Source of the DNA: Parachlorella kessleri
Lineage: Eukaryota; Chlorophyta; Trebouxiophyceae; Chlorellales; Chlorellaceae
Length of the DNA: 34,914 nucleotides
Direction of reading: 5' to 3'
NCBI GenBank assembly: GCA_001598975.1
Contig: BBXU01002690.1
Coordinates: 1-34,914 of the forward strand
The notes under the pieces are model-generated. The model made no database searches, was not told the origin of the DNA, and saw only the letters and a program-made list of their open reading frames with translations. The position numbers and the translations under genes are program-made. Shown piece by piece: positions 1 to 11,324 of the stretch. Every line of letters begins with the position of its first letter. Within the stretch, counting starts at the first letter, position 1.

Positions 1-264
1 TCCCTTCAGTACAAATACTCACTGGTGACACAAGGATGACAGTGCAACAACAGATCCCTGAGGGATCATCCCTCCTACCTCTAGTGAAGGGTGCATCCCT
101 CAGGGCTCGATCAGCAATCCATTCTTTGTGCTGGACCACAGTCCCCGGACTGCCCACCTGTTAACAAGTACTCCTGCATCCCACAGTGTAGATATGCCAG
201 CCAACTTTGTAAGCCTACCAACACACCAACCCAAGTGTGCAGCCACTGATTACCTTGCATACAG

Positions 265-1440
265 GCTCTGCGCTTGCGCGCTCAACACCAGAAGTGGACC
301 TCCCTGGTGTCCAAGCACATATTGGGGAGCCTTTTGTTGGTGAGGCAACAAACTTGGCAAAAACAAACAACAGGCATTGCGTGTACTATCCAAACCTGCC
401 AGTTTGATGGGTGTACCCAGGTAGGCATACAAGTAGGCGACCCCCATCAAACGCCCCATTTTCACAGGGGCGCTGTGTGCCTGCCTACCCACTGTGCCTG
501 CCTAGTAGCCTGCCTGGTGGCAATGTGTTCATTCTGCAGGTTGCATGCACCCATGTAGGCCGCATGTTGTACCAATACCAGCAACCTCAGACACCCGGTG
601 TTGTTGTGTGCAGGAGAGGGCCATGGGCGGCAGCTGAGCGGCAACCTGTGAGTGTGAGACTGCGCTTCTGTAGAGGCACCGGGCGTGCATTGCATAGTGC
701 GTTTGTCTCCCACTGGCCATATGCACATTGCATAAGGTCAAGGCCAACGCCGTCCATGAGTATTGCAGTGTGTGTGCGCCACACTAGCGGACACTGTCTT
801 GTTGGCCAGCATTCGGCAACGTTAACTCTGTCAAAGTTAACTCTGCCTCACACACATGACTTGAGCTGCGTTTTAGCCGCGCCTGAAGGTGGCCTGGCAG
901 CTCTGTGCCTCCTGACGCCACCTTCATGCACTGAATCTTGAGAGATATTGGGGCTACAGCTGTAAAGCCGCAGTCTGGGTCCCTCTGGCTACAGTGGAAT
1001 GGCACTTACTTTCTGTGAGCAGGTCCCCTGGATCCGGGTCATTGGAGACTCCAGTCAACCCATGCCTCCCTTGCAATGACTACCCCCGCGCTGCCGGCGA
1101 CGGCGCCAACGGCATTTACCGCCAGGCCGCGCAGGAGCTGAGCTCACTCCTGGCCGGGATATGTGGCATCACCCTGCCTAGCAACGGGAAGCTCCTTGCC
1201 CAGATCTCCACCCTCTGCAAGGCCGACCCTAAGACCAAGCTGGCCAAGAGCATCCTCCTGTCAGCGAAGACGATCCCCCTGGACGACACACAGCTCCAGT
1301 GCTTTGGCCAGGCTATGCAACTGGGAAGCCTGGCTGGAGGTGTCTTCGGTTGCTATGTGAACAACCTGATGATCTCAGCAAGCCCAGACGTTCAGGTCTG
1401 GGAGGCTGTGATACCTCCAGAGACGCAATGTGAGATCTGA
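265..1440 (+). CDS. Secreted six-cysteine protein, copy 1 (5' end outside window)
   Basis: Visible exons are 265-339, 614-647 and 1023-1440. They join in phase (1, 1, 2) to a 175-residue product that still lacks its first exon. I do not recognise the family. The first visible residues (GSALARS) match the end of the signal peptides of copies 2 and 3, so the missing exon probably encodes M plus a hydrophobic core and lies left of base 1; intron 1 is 302-422 nt in the other copies. A short linker contains GEGHGRQL, then comes a domain with PVNPC, NGIYRQ and six cysteines matching those of copies 2 and 3, plus one extra Cys (PCLPC) near the first. The domain ends with SPDVQVW and a terminal Cys two residues before the stop. 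No membrane segment follows, so a soluble secreted or wall protein is inferred. A GTAAGA donor lies 18 nt past the stop (base 1459), suggesting a 3'-UTR intron. Confidence 0.72.
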
Positions 1441-2678
1441 TGAGCAGGCCACCCCCAGGTAAGAGGTGCTGCTAAACCCCTGCAACCGGGTGGAGCCTCG
1501 TTGACATATGGCTGACCGCATCAATGCGTCACTTCCGCTGTTATCCCATCTTGTGCCTCTTGGACCATGTGGCCAGCCGGCATGCACGGCAGTCATATGT
1601 TGCTCTTTGCTACAGGCATAGCCAGCCTTGCCGCAAAGTGCCCTGCATTTGCAACAGGAAAGCAGTGCACCGCTGTGGCAGAAAGGTTCCATGAGGCCAC
1701 TATGAGGGCTGCCCCTGCCTTGTGGCTGGGGCACACTGCCTGGGTGTCATTGCAAGGGAGCTGCAGACACCTCGGTCATTTGCCGCCTTCCTCGGGGAGC
1801 GGCGCAAGGCGAGGTCCAAGGGGAGTGCATTATCAGTATTTCGTCAAGCAAGCAAGTAGCTAGCTAGGGGTCATGTACCTTGGGAATTGTGCCAGGCAAG
1901 GGAGCTCTGCCAGCCCTGATCAATGGTAACTGTGGCCCTCTGATGCAGGTCACTCTCCAGTACCAGAAACTCTCCCAGTTTCGACCCCCGGACGTGCGGG
2001 AAGTGCTCATCGTATTTCAGCGCTTTGCAGCTGTTTTTGACTTCTTTACCTGACAGACAGTCGAGAGTGGATGACCGATGCCCTGCCGTCAGCGCACTCA
2101 CCGCCTGCTTACTGATAGCCACTTCCTTTTTCATATACTGATGAGACCTGGCATATCCTCGACCAATTTTCTGGTGGTATCTTTATCAATTTCCCCCCCC
2201 TATTTTGCCTCTTCTTTATGTCAGTCACCCTGTTAAGCCCATGCCAGTGCTTAGCCTTTTGGCAAGGCTAGCCTAGCCTAGTAGGATGCTGTGTGAGCCT
2301 GTCCCTGCCCTCAGAGAGACAATCCTCGGACTGTGCTTGTATATATGACCGCATGCAGAACACGACTATGGCCACTGCCAGTAGATAGAGAGACGGGATT
2401 GTGTGAGAGTCTCAACTGAAAAGCGACAGGTACTAACCAGATACCGTTCTGCTACAGTTTGGTGGGTTCACGTCAGAAATCCACCCAAATTTGGTTCTAT
2501 TCTAGCTGCAACAATCGGATTCGTCCACAAGTGCAAAATCCCCCCAAGCTGGCAGGTGCCTGGGGCGCTTGCGCCCTGTGCCTGCAAGCATGCACAGCAC
2601 GATAACTCGGCTGAAACAACGCATTGCTACGAATAATGGTGGAACACTCCAAGCTGTGAACTAATCAGCGTGCATGAC
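1441..2678. other. Intergenic stretch: 3' region of copy 1 and upstream of the kinase
   Basis: No complete gene is supported. The left edge probably holds the 3'-UTR intron of copy 1 (donor at 1459). Positions 1949-2053 carry an exon-like segment after a good TGATGCAG acceptor; it reads VTLQYQKLSQF...FDFFT and then a stop. I cannot connect it to other exons, and the opposite strand is also open there (1871-2134). There is a C run near 2195 and short GCTAGCCTAGCCTAG repetition near 2266-2281. The last few hundred bases are presumably promoter and 5' UTR of the kinase. Confidence 0.5.
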
Positions 2679-5600
2679 ATGCCAGTCCTTAAACAGGCTT
2701 CGTGGCAAGGGAGCCGCACCTGCTCCTCGCTTGCGATCCCTGCTGCTCACCGGCATAGCAGAAGGCGATCAACTGTCATGAGCGCCCGGTATGAGCTCTG
2801 CTGCACCCTGCCAGCCATGCCATTTACAGGCCCGGTTGAGGTCCGACTCCGCCCTGGGGTGCACCAGAAGACGTTCTGGCCTTATCTGCTAGGCTGGGCG
2901 GGACTGCTTGGTGGTTCACGCGACTCAGACAGACTGGTAGAGACTGCTTGGGACTTTCTGTTGAAGCTCAGCGCGCCAGCCAGCGTCAGGCCAGCCCCAC
3001 AGCAGGCGCAGCAAGGCACCTGTCGCTCCCATCTGCAGGGCCGAGGATGCAGTGACCCAGTGGATGGAGCAACACTTGGAGGGCGGGAAGGTGGCTAAGC
3101 AGGCGTTTGTGGGAGGCAGCGGGTGGTCCTCTGCCTGTGAGTGTAATGACAGCTGACACGTAGTGAAAGAAACCCGGAGCTGGATGCTGCGCATGGTAGC
3201 ACAGCAATCGGTCTCAAACATCTTGCAGAGTCATGCAGGGCTGAAAGCATCTTTATAGAGGACCTATACTTGGTCTTTGTATGCTTGGGGTCATGGCTGA
3301 AAGATGCGGACTGCAACTCCGGTGCTGCAGTTGGTTGAAGCAGGCTTGCCCGGTCTGACACGCCGCCGCTTTCATCGTGCTGGTGTGCCTTGCAGACACG
3401 TACGTCATGACAGGGGGTCAGAAGTACTTTGTGAAGCTGGCCATGGGCAGGGATGAGACCATGTTCAAAGGGGAGGCACTCGGGCTGCGGGCCATGTATG
3501 GTGAGCAGATACATTACAGCAGGTGCACGCCCTGCACATCATGTGACAAGTATGCACAGGGTCCCGTACAGAGCACATGTGTCAAAGCCGGCAGCACCCG
3601 CTGTGTGGCGAGATGGTGACGTGTGTATGATTTGAAACGGAGGGCGCTGAGGAATACCCTCACAGACACGCACTACAGTGCTCTCCCCCCCGCCCCTCCC
3701 CCCCCCCTCGGGGTGTGTGCACCAGCATGAAGCAGTACCTCACAATCGGCTGCTGGAAGGCAGCGGCAGGGCTGGTAGCTTTGTACTGGTGACCACGGAA
3801 TAGTGACGGGGGGAGCTGCATAGGCTGGTGAGGTACAGACTCTCCCTTCCTACCCACTGGGACTTTCGCCTGCGTCATTGCAGACACAGGCACTGTGCGG
3901 ATCCCCAAGGTGCATCACTACGGGGCGCTGTCGGGCCCCGGCAGGGCTGGAAGCTTCATTGTTATGGAGTATCTAGACATGAGGGGCAGAGCCAGCCAGG
4001 GCGAGCTGGGCCGCCAACTAGCGTTGATGCACCTGGCGACACCCTCGGTACGACTGCCTGGGTTGCCCCGGCGCTTTGGAGGACCCACAGGTCCTGTTGC
4101 AGATGGCTAGGTGTGGGCCAAGTGCACCGCCAGTACCTGCACAGGACAGTCTATGGTTGCGCTCCGTTAGCCCAGGATTCTGCCTCCCAGCAATCCTGGC
4201 CCTGCACTGCCCTCCTGCCTGTGAAGACACATGCCTGTCAAGCAAAGCTGGCTTTGGTGTCCGACTGATGCTTGCCTGACTTCACCGGCTTGTTAATCAC
4301 CAAACACTTCACAGGTCTAAGGGCCAGCCTCCTTCCCTTCCCCGGCCCGCCCACCCACCCAAGGGCCAACCTGTCTGACTGGCTGTGGCACTGCAGGACC
4401 CCCAGGCAGCGGCTGGCAAATTCGGCTTTGCTGTGGACAACACAATAGGCGGCACACCACAGCCCAACGGCTGGATGGATGATTGGGTGGAGTTCTTCAG
4501 GGAGCGGCGGATAAAGCATCAGCTCAAGGTCTCTTTGCTGGTCCAGCAGAGTTGACACGGGCCCCCGCTGCTCATGGATACCACGCACTACTATTTGATT
4601 CACTATTGGGTCCTACTGGCCCTGTTGTTGGTGTCTGAGCACGCGCTGCTCCGTCACATACGCTGCCCGTGCACAGCAAAGCCTGGACCTCTTTTACAAT
4701 GGGGTTGATTGACCGCTTGAGTTATGTTTTCCTGCTCTGCTGCTGCAGCTAGCAGGCGACCGGCGGCTAAGTGAGCTAGGGGAGAGGCTTTGCCTAAAGA
4801 TGGAATCTTTGTTCGAAGGCATCGAGGTGGGGGCCTGCAGGCCTCGTTTAAGTAGTATATCACCTGGGCGCTTTGACGTTGCAAGCCCCATGTGATGCGT
4901 GTGCGTGGCGGGCTCGGGCTCTGCATCTGGCGTCGGATATCGCTGACTGCGGTCTGTTAGGGGGCATGGGACTGGACAGTACAGGGCAGGCAGCAGGTCT
5001 GCATGCTTTGTCACGTGAAGCTGTCAGTGTCCCCTCTGAGGTATCCTCTAGGCGCGCCCATCAGCGAGCTTTGGTCCTCTGGCACGCTTCCGCTTGCAGA
5101 CCCTGGCACCGTCACTGTCATTTGATGGTGTGAGCATACCTGGCCCCTATTCTGGCCCGTTTGGGTGCCCGGTTTGGGCTCCCAGCAGCAGCAGGCTGTG
5201 GCTGCAGGACTAGGCAGGATCCGGCAGGGCCGGGCAGTGCTGGAAGGGGGCGCCTCCGCCTGCCTTGTGCTCACCCACACACCCGTCAGGTGTGGTGTGG
5301 TGCAGGTGAAGCCGTCTGTGTTGCATGGTGACCTGTGGTCAGGCAACATTGCTGCTGTGGACGGCAGCCCAACCATATTTGACCCGGCCACCTACTACGG
5401 TATGCCCCACTGGCGCCGACCCCTGCTTCCGACTTGATCCCTTCGTGTGGTGCTGCTAACTGTCAGAGCTGCTGCCCCACACGGCAAGGCCAGGACTGCA
5501 TGGTGCTTGCCGAGGGTGCCTCACTTCGCAGCCTCGGAAGCCCCGGAATGTGACTTGAGTGTCTGGCGGGTGCCATTTCTTTTTTCACGACTTTTTGGTG

Positions 5601-6370
5601 TCCCCAGGTTTGTGAAGTGAGTCTGGGTCTGGGTTGCCACCGTGGCTGGCTGGCTCTCTGACTTGGCATGATATCAATTCAAATTTTTTTCTGCAGGGCA
5701 TCACGAGGCCGAGTTTGGCATGTCCTGGTGTGCTAGCTTTGGAGGCGACTTCTGGAGGGCGTATCATGAGGTCATACCCAAGGCGCCAGGCTGGGACGAC
5801 CGCCACGCCCTCTACACGCTGTGAGCCAAGTTGCTACGTGGGCCAGGCTGCATGGCCTCAGTGAATTGGTGTCAGGGGTCTGGATTGACAATAGTGGGTG
5901 GTAGAAGGGAGCCCACAAGAGGGGTGTGATTGGTTGTCGGCCTCCCACTGCACCAGTGCAGCCGTCAACGTGGCAATAGCAGCCGATAAGACGTTCTGGA
6001 TTGCCATGCAGCCTTCACTGCTTGTCTGCCAGGACAGTGCGCACTACAGCTCCACTGGCGCCGCTGCCCCCATGAAGCTGCTGAGGGGTGTCGATCACGC
6101 TTGGCTGCAGGTACCACTACCTGAACCATTACAACTTATTTGGTGAGCACAGGGCAAAGACTCTCTGGTGCCTTGCTAAGGTGCAAATTGTGCGAGCAGC
6201 TGCGCGTCACAATCAGCAGGCAGCACCCAGCCTGCATCCTGCTCACACAGGGCACTGAAGTGCACTCTGACACAGTGTCATCACTGAATTAGCACAAGCA
6301 TGTTTGCTGCCCTGCAGGCTCCGGCTACTACAACCAGTGCTTGAGCCTGCTCCAGCGGCTGACTAGATAG
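2679..6370 (+). CDS. Fructosamine/ribulosamine-3-kinase (protein deglycation)
   Basis: Ten exons: 2679-2788, 3039-3136, 3396-3500, 3884-4047, 4397-4528, 4749-4826, 5306-5399, 5697-5820, 6111-6142 and 6318-6370. All phases agree and the product is 329 aa. The fructosamine kinase family phosphorylates C3 of protein-bound ketosamines so that the sugar falls off. Visible motifs are the nucleotide loop FVGGSGWSSA (about 60-69), YFVK with the ATP-contacting Lys83, FKGEALGL (Glu96), the family signature around NGWMDDWVEFF, the catalytic loop HGDLWSGN (Asp238, Asn243) and IFDPA (Asp255), ending in YYNQCLSLLQRL. Residues 1-39 are Arg/Ser/Ala-rich with no acidic residue after position 1, which suggests a plastid or mitochondrial transit peptide. 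The ATG at 2679 is the first in-frame one; exon 1 is the least certain. The loop has Gly where plant enzymes have a redox-active Cys. The gene sits between paralogues 1 and 2 of the secreted family. Confidence 0.93.
3681..3711. repeat. C-rich low-complexity tract in intron 3 of the kinase
   Basis: A run of cytosines broken by single G and T bases lies in intron 3. The opposite strand is G-rich enough to form a quadruplex. It is also a likely site of sequencing or assembly length error. Confidence 0.8.
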
Positions 6371-7678
6371 CTGGCAGGCAGAATACCCTCCGTTGCACAG
6401 GCTCAGTGCGCCAGGGCGACAGCGGTGTGGACTGGACAATGACTTGGGTCAATTAGGGCTGTCTAGCAACAAGGGTATGCAGCACAGCGCAGGCCTGCGG
6501 CACGCTCTGTGGCTTTGGGTTTCGCCCATCTGCAATCTAGACATGGTGCTTATATGCATGGCAGTAAGCTGGGGTGCAGCGGCTGCTAGGCTATGGCTGC
6601 AGAGTTGCAGAGGCACTGACGTGGACTGGGGGCCTTCAAGTAGCATGTGGGTCCAGTGAGACCGTTGGTGACTAAGAGCTGGGCTTGCCTGGTGTGCGGG
6701 CGAGCAGCTTTCAAGGAATGACTGTGCATTGTAAACTGGCCATACACGGCGACCCGTGCAATGTAGAGCGCAGCATTGTCTGGTATTAGTATGGGTGGTC
6801 GATGATAATGTCTGCAGTTGGTCAGTTGGTACTGAGAGCCAGAGTAGGCCCAATTTTCAGGTTTGCGTCCCCTGGGTTTGGGAGGTTCATGTGCCACGCA
6901 CCTCTGGTGCTGTGTTGTCAATGACAGCAGCTCATTGTAGCTGTCTGTGAAGGCATGCCGTGGTGGCATCTACTGCTAAACCTTTTTTGCCCTCTGGTAA
7001 CGGAGCTACCCGGACACCATCACATGTATGAACAGCCCAGGTTGAGAGAGGGAAGTGCGGGCAGTGCGAACAGTAAATGAGGGGCCAACTATACTAACAG
7101 GGCTGGGTGCAAGTGTGCCCTGGGTCTGGGCTGTTGTGTTCATATCTTGGGTTTCAGGTGAGGCCTGTTTGCTTACCCAATGCTTTGCATGCATATGGGT
7201 CCCATATGGGTCCCTTCGTGCCGTACTGGCCTCCTGCAACTATCGTTGCCTAGCCTGAGATGTATTAAAAGACACAGGCGGCGCCGCGCTTCAACAGAGA
7301 ATCCAAATTACATGATGGTAGTGAGTACCCAAAGCTGCAAGGTGGTACTAAATCATTCCCCCGTGATAAGGACCTCCCTCCGCGGGTCATCCACATATAG
7401 ATCCTGCTACATCATTTCCCTGCCGATCTGCTGGCAAATTCAGGGCCGCACACCATTTGTAGGCACTTCTGTGGGAGCACTCGTGATCAAGGTAGGACTC
7501 TTGCTGACGGTAGAAGGCAGCAGTCACCCTGGGCACGCGAACGACTGGTTGCTCTGCACAAGTGGTAGATGGCAGCCTATGGTTGTGCCTTGGGCGACGT
7601 CGTGGGGTGAAATGATGCTCGTGCGCTTCCATTTCCAGGCGCCCGCTGACACACCGAGTAGTCAACCCCAGAGGGTCC
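6371..7678. other. Intergenic stretch between the kinase and secreted copy 2
   Basis: I see no supported gene on either strand. A TGTAA motif at 6730-6734 could be the kinase polyadenylation signal, although it is about 360 nt from the stop. At 7194-7215 an 11-bp unit (ATATGGGTCCC) is repeated head to tail. The right end should hold the promoter of copy 2. Confidence 0.5.
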
Positions 7679-9362
7679 ATGCGCTTAGGTGGTGTGACTG
7701 TGTGGCTGCTGCTCTGCGGTGAGTGAAAGGGGCAGATCTAATAGACTTGAGAATTGATAGACTCTAGCGATGACTGGCTGATTTCACCCTGCAAGCAACT
7801 GTCACGCCCGTTTCCTCCCTGGCAACATGGCGCCCGCTATCGATGGTTGCCCCCAAAAGCGCAGGAGTTTGCTTTGACAGGACTGAACTACTGCAGGCTG
7901 CCTGTGGTGTGAATAGCTCAAGGCGCCACTCCCTTGGGCCGCAGTGTGCTGCATGAGACGTGAACTGGAAGCACCTGTTGCTAGGTCGGTACCTTATGTT
8001 CTGCCCTCCACAAACAAGACTTACCCCTTGGTTAGATGCGGCTGTCCTCCAGACCTCGCTGTGAGCTTCATACAGTGCACCCGGCCATGGCAACTTGGTA
8101 AGGCTGTACCAGGCCTGCTATACTGGTGTGTGGCTTGTAGGCACTGCATTTGCACGTACGCCCCTGGGTGTGGGCGCTCGGGACGTCCTAGCAGGTTCCA
8201 AGGATTTTGAAGGTAAGCGGCGCAGCAAGAAGACAGGCAAGCAGGGGGCTTGGCATTGTGAGGCGCTAGAAACAAAACCGAATTGGCTGGATAAGGTCAT
8301 GCCAGCTCACAGCATGCTACTACTGCTTGCATCATCCACTCCTGTGCATTTTGGACTTGCTCATTGGGCAGCTGGCACGGTATTGATCATCCCGCAAAAT
8401 GGCGGACCATTTTCCGGCAAAGGGAGGCCGGGCCAGAGCAACCTGTGCAATAACTGGCGCCCTTACGGGCCACATGCGAAATTACTGTTTCGCTGCCCTG
8501 CTCCAAAAGTGCTGATGCTGGTTGGCGGGTGCCAGTCCACAGAAAACCTGGCTCTGGTGGGTTTGAGGGAGTGGGTAAATGCGCCCAGGCCTCGATGCAC
8601 AGCTACTTCGAGTGCGCCCTGTGGACGGCAAGTTGGCTCTGCACTGCTGCTGCCTACAGGTGAAGCCCATGGGCGTCTGCTGGAGGAACTCGCCGAAGCC
8701 AGCACGTCAGTATGCTGACCTGCAAGTGGCCCTGGGCGTCTCAAGGCCTTGCGTGTTTCTGTACCTCGTTGCCGTGCAAGGGGCGGCTAGGATATGCTTG
8801 ACCAGGAGGCTTGCGCCACCTGTTGCTGGCTCCGAATACTGCTTTGGCTCCCGTCGGGTGCCATTTCCTGCTTGCTCAGGACAGTTGCGTGTTGGGTTTG
8901 ATCCTGTTTGCCTGCCTGGGTGCCTGCAGGACCCAGCTTGCATCCGTCCTTGAGGTGCCGGTGAACCCGGGAGTTGTTTGTAATGTCTTCCCAAGAGAGG
9001 CTGCCACCTTTCCAAATGGGGTTTACAGGCAGGTTCTGCAGCTGGTGGCTGAATCGGTCGCCAAGCAGTGCAGCGTCCCGCCGCCCTCCTATGGCAAGTA
9101 TATCGCCCAGATCTCAACCACCTGCCTGGCGGAGGGACAGACCAAGCTGGCCAGGAGCATCCGCGTTGGCTTCAAGACTATGGACGTGGATGGCCTGGAC
9201 AATCTGCAGGGCCAGTGTTACCTCGACGGCCTGAGGGATGCTATCGATAGGGGTCAGTACGTCTGCTTTCTTCGCGAGATTATCCTTGGAGAGGCTCCAG
9301 ACATCGCCAGGTGGACGCCGGTGCTGCCTCCTGGCAGCTGCCCCGTGCCCCAGCCACCATGA
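7679..9362 (+). CDS. Secreted six-cysteine protein, copy 2
   Basis: Exons are 7679-7718, 8141-8212, 8660-8705 and 8930-9362, giving 196 aa. Exon 1 is 40 nt and encodes a signal peptide (MRLGGVTVWLLLC, completed as GTAFA by exon 2), with a likely cleavage after AFA before RT. After a short acidic linker (GEAHGRLLEE) comes the family domain: PVNP, CNVFPR, NGVYRQVLQ, KQC, ISTTC, a GFKT motif, GQC, YVC, PDIARW and a final GSC. These give six cysteines in register with copies 1 and 3, possibly three disulfides. The exon 3 donor is the weakest point. GTCAGT at 8706 is needed to keep phase with exon 4, while the nearby GTATGC at 8710 would break it. The family function is unknown to me; a secreted, periplasmic or cell-wall role is inferred only from the signal peptide. 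A GTGAGG donor 34 nt past the stop suggests a 3'-UTR intron. Confidence 0.8.
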
Positions 9363-9975
9363 CGCACCCATCATTCCCAGCGCAGCGCTCTCCTAGGTGA
9401 GGCAGGTGGCTGACTGTTCTTCACCATCTTGACTCTTCATCTTGGCTCTGTTGCGGCATCTGTTCCCTAGGTGGTGCTGGATTGCAACTCAACTGTCTCG
9501 GTTGTAGACGTACTTAATTGCTGTTCAGCATGGGCAGCTTTTGATGGTGGTGGTGGCTGGTAGTGTGTTCTGTGGGATAGCTGACCTGGACCGCTTATGA
9601 CGGGATGCAAGGGGCGCTTTGGCTGGTGCTACACTATCGTGTATCATGTGGCTTACTGGAGAGCATGCCTTTGCTGTTGTAGGGTGACAGCTTGGTGGCT
9701 CCCAGCTGTGAGATGAGCCAAGGGTACCATGCCAGGATTTTCTAGTGATGGAGTAGTTCAAGCTCCGTGGTGGACCGTAGTAATGAGAAGGCTGTGGAGC
9801 TCCCTTGACCAGGTGTTGTGTGTTCAAGCTTTTGGTTGTGAACTTGGCCTGCGGTTGAACAGCCTGCCATGTTTGCAATACATACTGCAAGTGCCCTGAT
9901 CATGACTGTTGTGGGGTTGAACCAGGGACGTTGTGTGCCTCCTGTGAAATTATTGGTGCCGATCGCACTTGCTGA

Positions 9976-10200
9976 TCAGGGTGGTGAATACACCCAGGAA
10001 GGCTGACAGCTGCAACATCATCATTAATCAATCAACCAATTGGTGGTTGGTCCCGGCAGGGTCGCGCCGCCACAGAAGCGACGCACTTACCCTCTAAGAT
10101 CGCGGTGTACGCGCAGGTCTTTGCGTTGTTGGTCGCGGCTCTTGATCAGGCTCGGCAGAAACGCCAAGCCTGTGGGGAGGCAGTGCCCCAGGGTCGGATC
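9976..10200 (+). repeat. Direct repeat, copy A
   Basis: This segment matches 10429-10630 in the same orientation. Shared blocks include GAATACACCCAGGAAGGCTG, the CGCGCCGCCACA...GCGACGCACT segment, a GCGGTGTTTGCGTTG-like block, GTCGCGGCT, and AAGCCTGTGGGGAG near the end. Small insertions and deletions separate the blocks. No terminal inverted repeats or target-site duplication are evident. It could be a dispersed non-autonomous element or a local duplication. Confidence 0.8.
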
Positions 10201-10271
10201 TCTTTATTGCCGGCTCCACACAGCCTGAAAGTGCAAGGGTGACCTTGTGGGGCCCGCGGAGCTTTGTATAT

Positions 10272-10304
10272 GGGTCATGACCATGACCCACACCAGTACT
10301 GGTG
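10272..10304. repeat. Two adjacent palindromes
   Basis: GGGTCATG and CATGACCC (10272-10279 and 10282-10289) form arms around a 2-nt centre, and flanking T and A bases extend the pairing by one. This is followed at once by the perfect 14-bp palindrome CACCAGTACTGGTG (10291-10304). They lie between the two copies of the direct repeat. They could be tandem protein-binding sites or a cruciform-forming end of the repeated element. Confidence 0.75.
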
Positions 10305-10428
10305 CTAGGGGAGGTAGCTGTTTGTGTGCCCGTCACCCTTCAACCCGCAACCATGCCGCATGGCCAGCCCTGCAGGCTGGACCCCACCCCCGGGCTACTT
10401 AGCAGCGCTGTGGCTGGACCATTGGCTG

Positions 10429-10630
10429 TCAGGATGATGAATACACCCAGGAAGGCTGGTAGCTGCAACCATCACTGGTGGTCATATCCGGCAGAGTCGC
10501 GCCGCCACAAGAGCGACGCACTAGCACAATTTGCCCCGTCCCTCTTAGGGCGCGGTGTTTGCGTTGCTGGTCGCGGCTTTTGCGCTCGGTAGGAACGGCA
10601 AGCCTGTGGGGAGCCAGTGGGGTCGATACC
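10429..10630 (+). repeat. Direct repeat, copy B
   Basis: Second copy of the segment at 9976-10200, same orientation, about 450 bp downstream. Identity is high in blocks at both ends and in the centre, with indels between them. The sequence between the copies (10201-10428) contains the two palindromes. Confidence 0.8.
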
Positions 10631-11324
10631 CTTTTGTGATCCTACAAGTTTGCCAACGACGATGCATCGAGGCATGCCAAGGGGATACAAGGTGGACCAC
10701 AGTAAAGAGATTCATGTGTTCCTGCCCTCCAAAACACCTAATTCGACTCCAGTCTCGACTGGGCATGCTGTGGATGGCATCTTTGCACGTACTGCCAGGC
10801 TGGGAACGACTGGGCACACAGGGCCCCGAAGTACGGGCTTTCGTTGGTGTGACACTCACATGTGCCCTGAAGGTCTTCCAACTCAAAGTTCAGCAGTGAC
10901 GTCCTTTCCCACGTGGAACTAAGAAGGGAAACCCTTGCGTCGCGCAGACTTGCGGCCCGGCCTAACAGCGCTAGTCACGTCCGGCAATCCAGGAAAGAAC
11001 GAACAGGCAAGCCTGACTTGAGACCAAAGCGGCTCATTTTCTCAGATCAGCAGAAGTTCAGGAGTCCAGTTTCAGCCTGCTTCGGTTCTCTGGTGCCCTT
11101 CTGCAACGCACGGCTGTTCCCTCTGTTCACTTCACTGCAGCACCAGCCGCCACCGCCGACCAGGTGACTTGAAGTGTCGAGCAGACGGAACCTTCACCAC
11201 CTGTGCTTTCCCTAGACCTGCGCGAGCGTCAGGAGTCTGGGTAGTGTTGTGTCCTCAAGCTAGGCCTGTGTGCCTTTTCGCAGGAGGGCTCCATCACCCC
11301 AGCAAGCAAATCCACAGAAGCAAC

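Larger units (their letters stand above)
9363..11324. other. Intergenic stretch with a duplicated segment, between copies 2 and 3
   Basis: I see no convincing gene. The left end continues the 3' UTR of copy 2 (donor at 9397). The centre holds a 200-bp direct repeat and two adjacent palindromes, listed separately. A plus-strand open frame at 10617-10922 (PRGYKVDHSKEIHVFLP...) follows the second repeat copy. It has no homologue I recognise and no good splice context, so it may be a remnant of the repeated element. The right end should hold the copy 3 promoter and 5' UTR. Confidence 0.5.

Noticed and set aside
411..941. 176-codon plus-strand open frame over introns of secreted copy 1
   Set aside because: It runs through the real exon 3 (614-647) in another frame and has no family features; the spliced model explains the coding signal.
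2403..2636. 77-codon plus-strand frame before the kinase
   Set aside because: No ATG context, motif or splice link to the kinase; probably promoter or 5' UTR.
8095..8718. Single long plus-strand frame across copy 2
   Set aside because: Only its end (GEAHGRLLEELAEAS) is coding; the rest is intron, as shown by phase-matched exons and paralogue comparison.
10617..10922. Possible transposase fragment (PRGYKVDHSKEIHVFLP)
   Set aside because: No catalytic motif or recognised family; kept only as a remark because it abuts the direct repeat.
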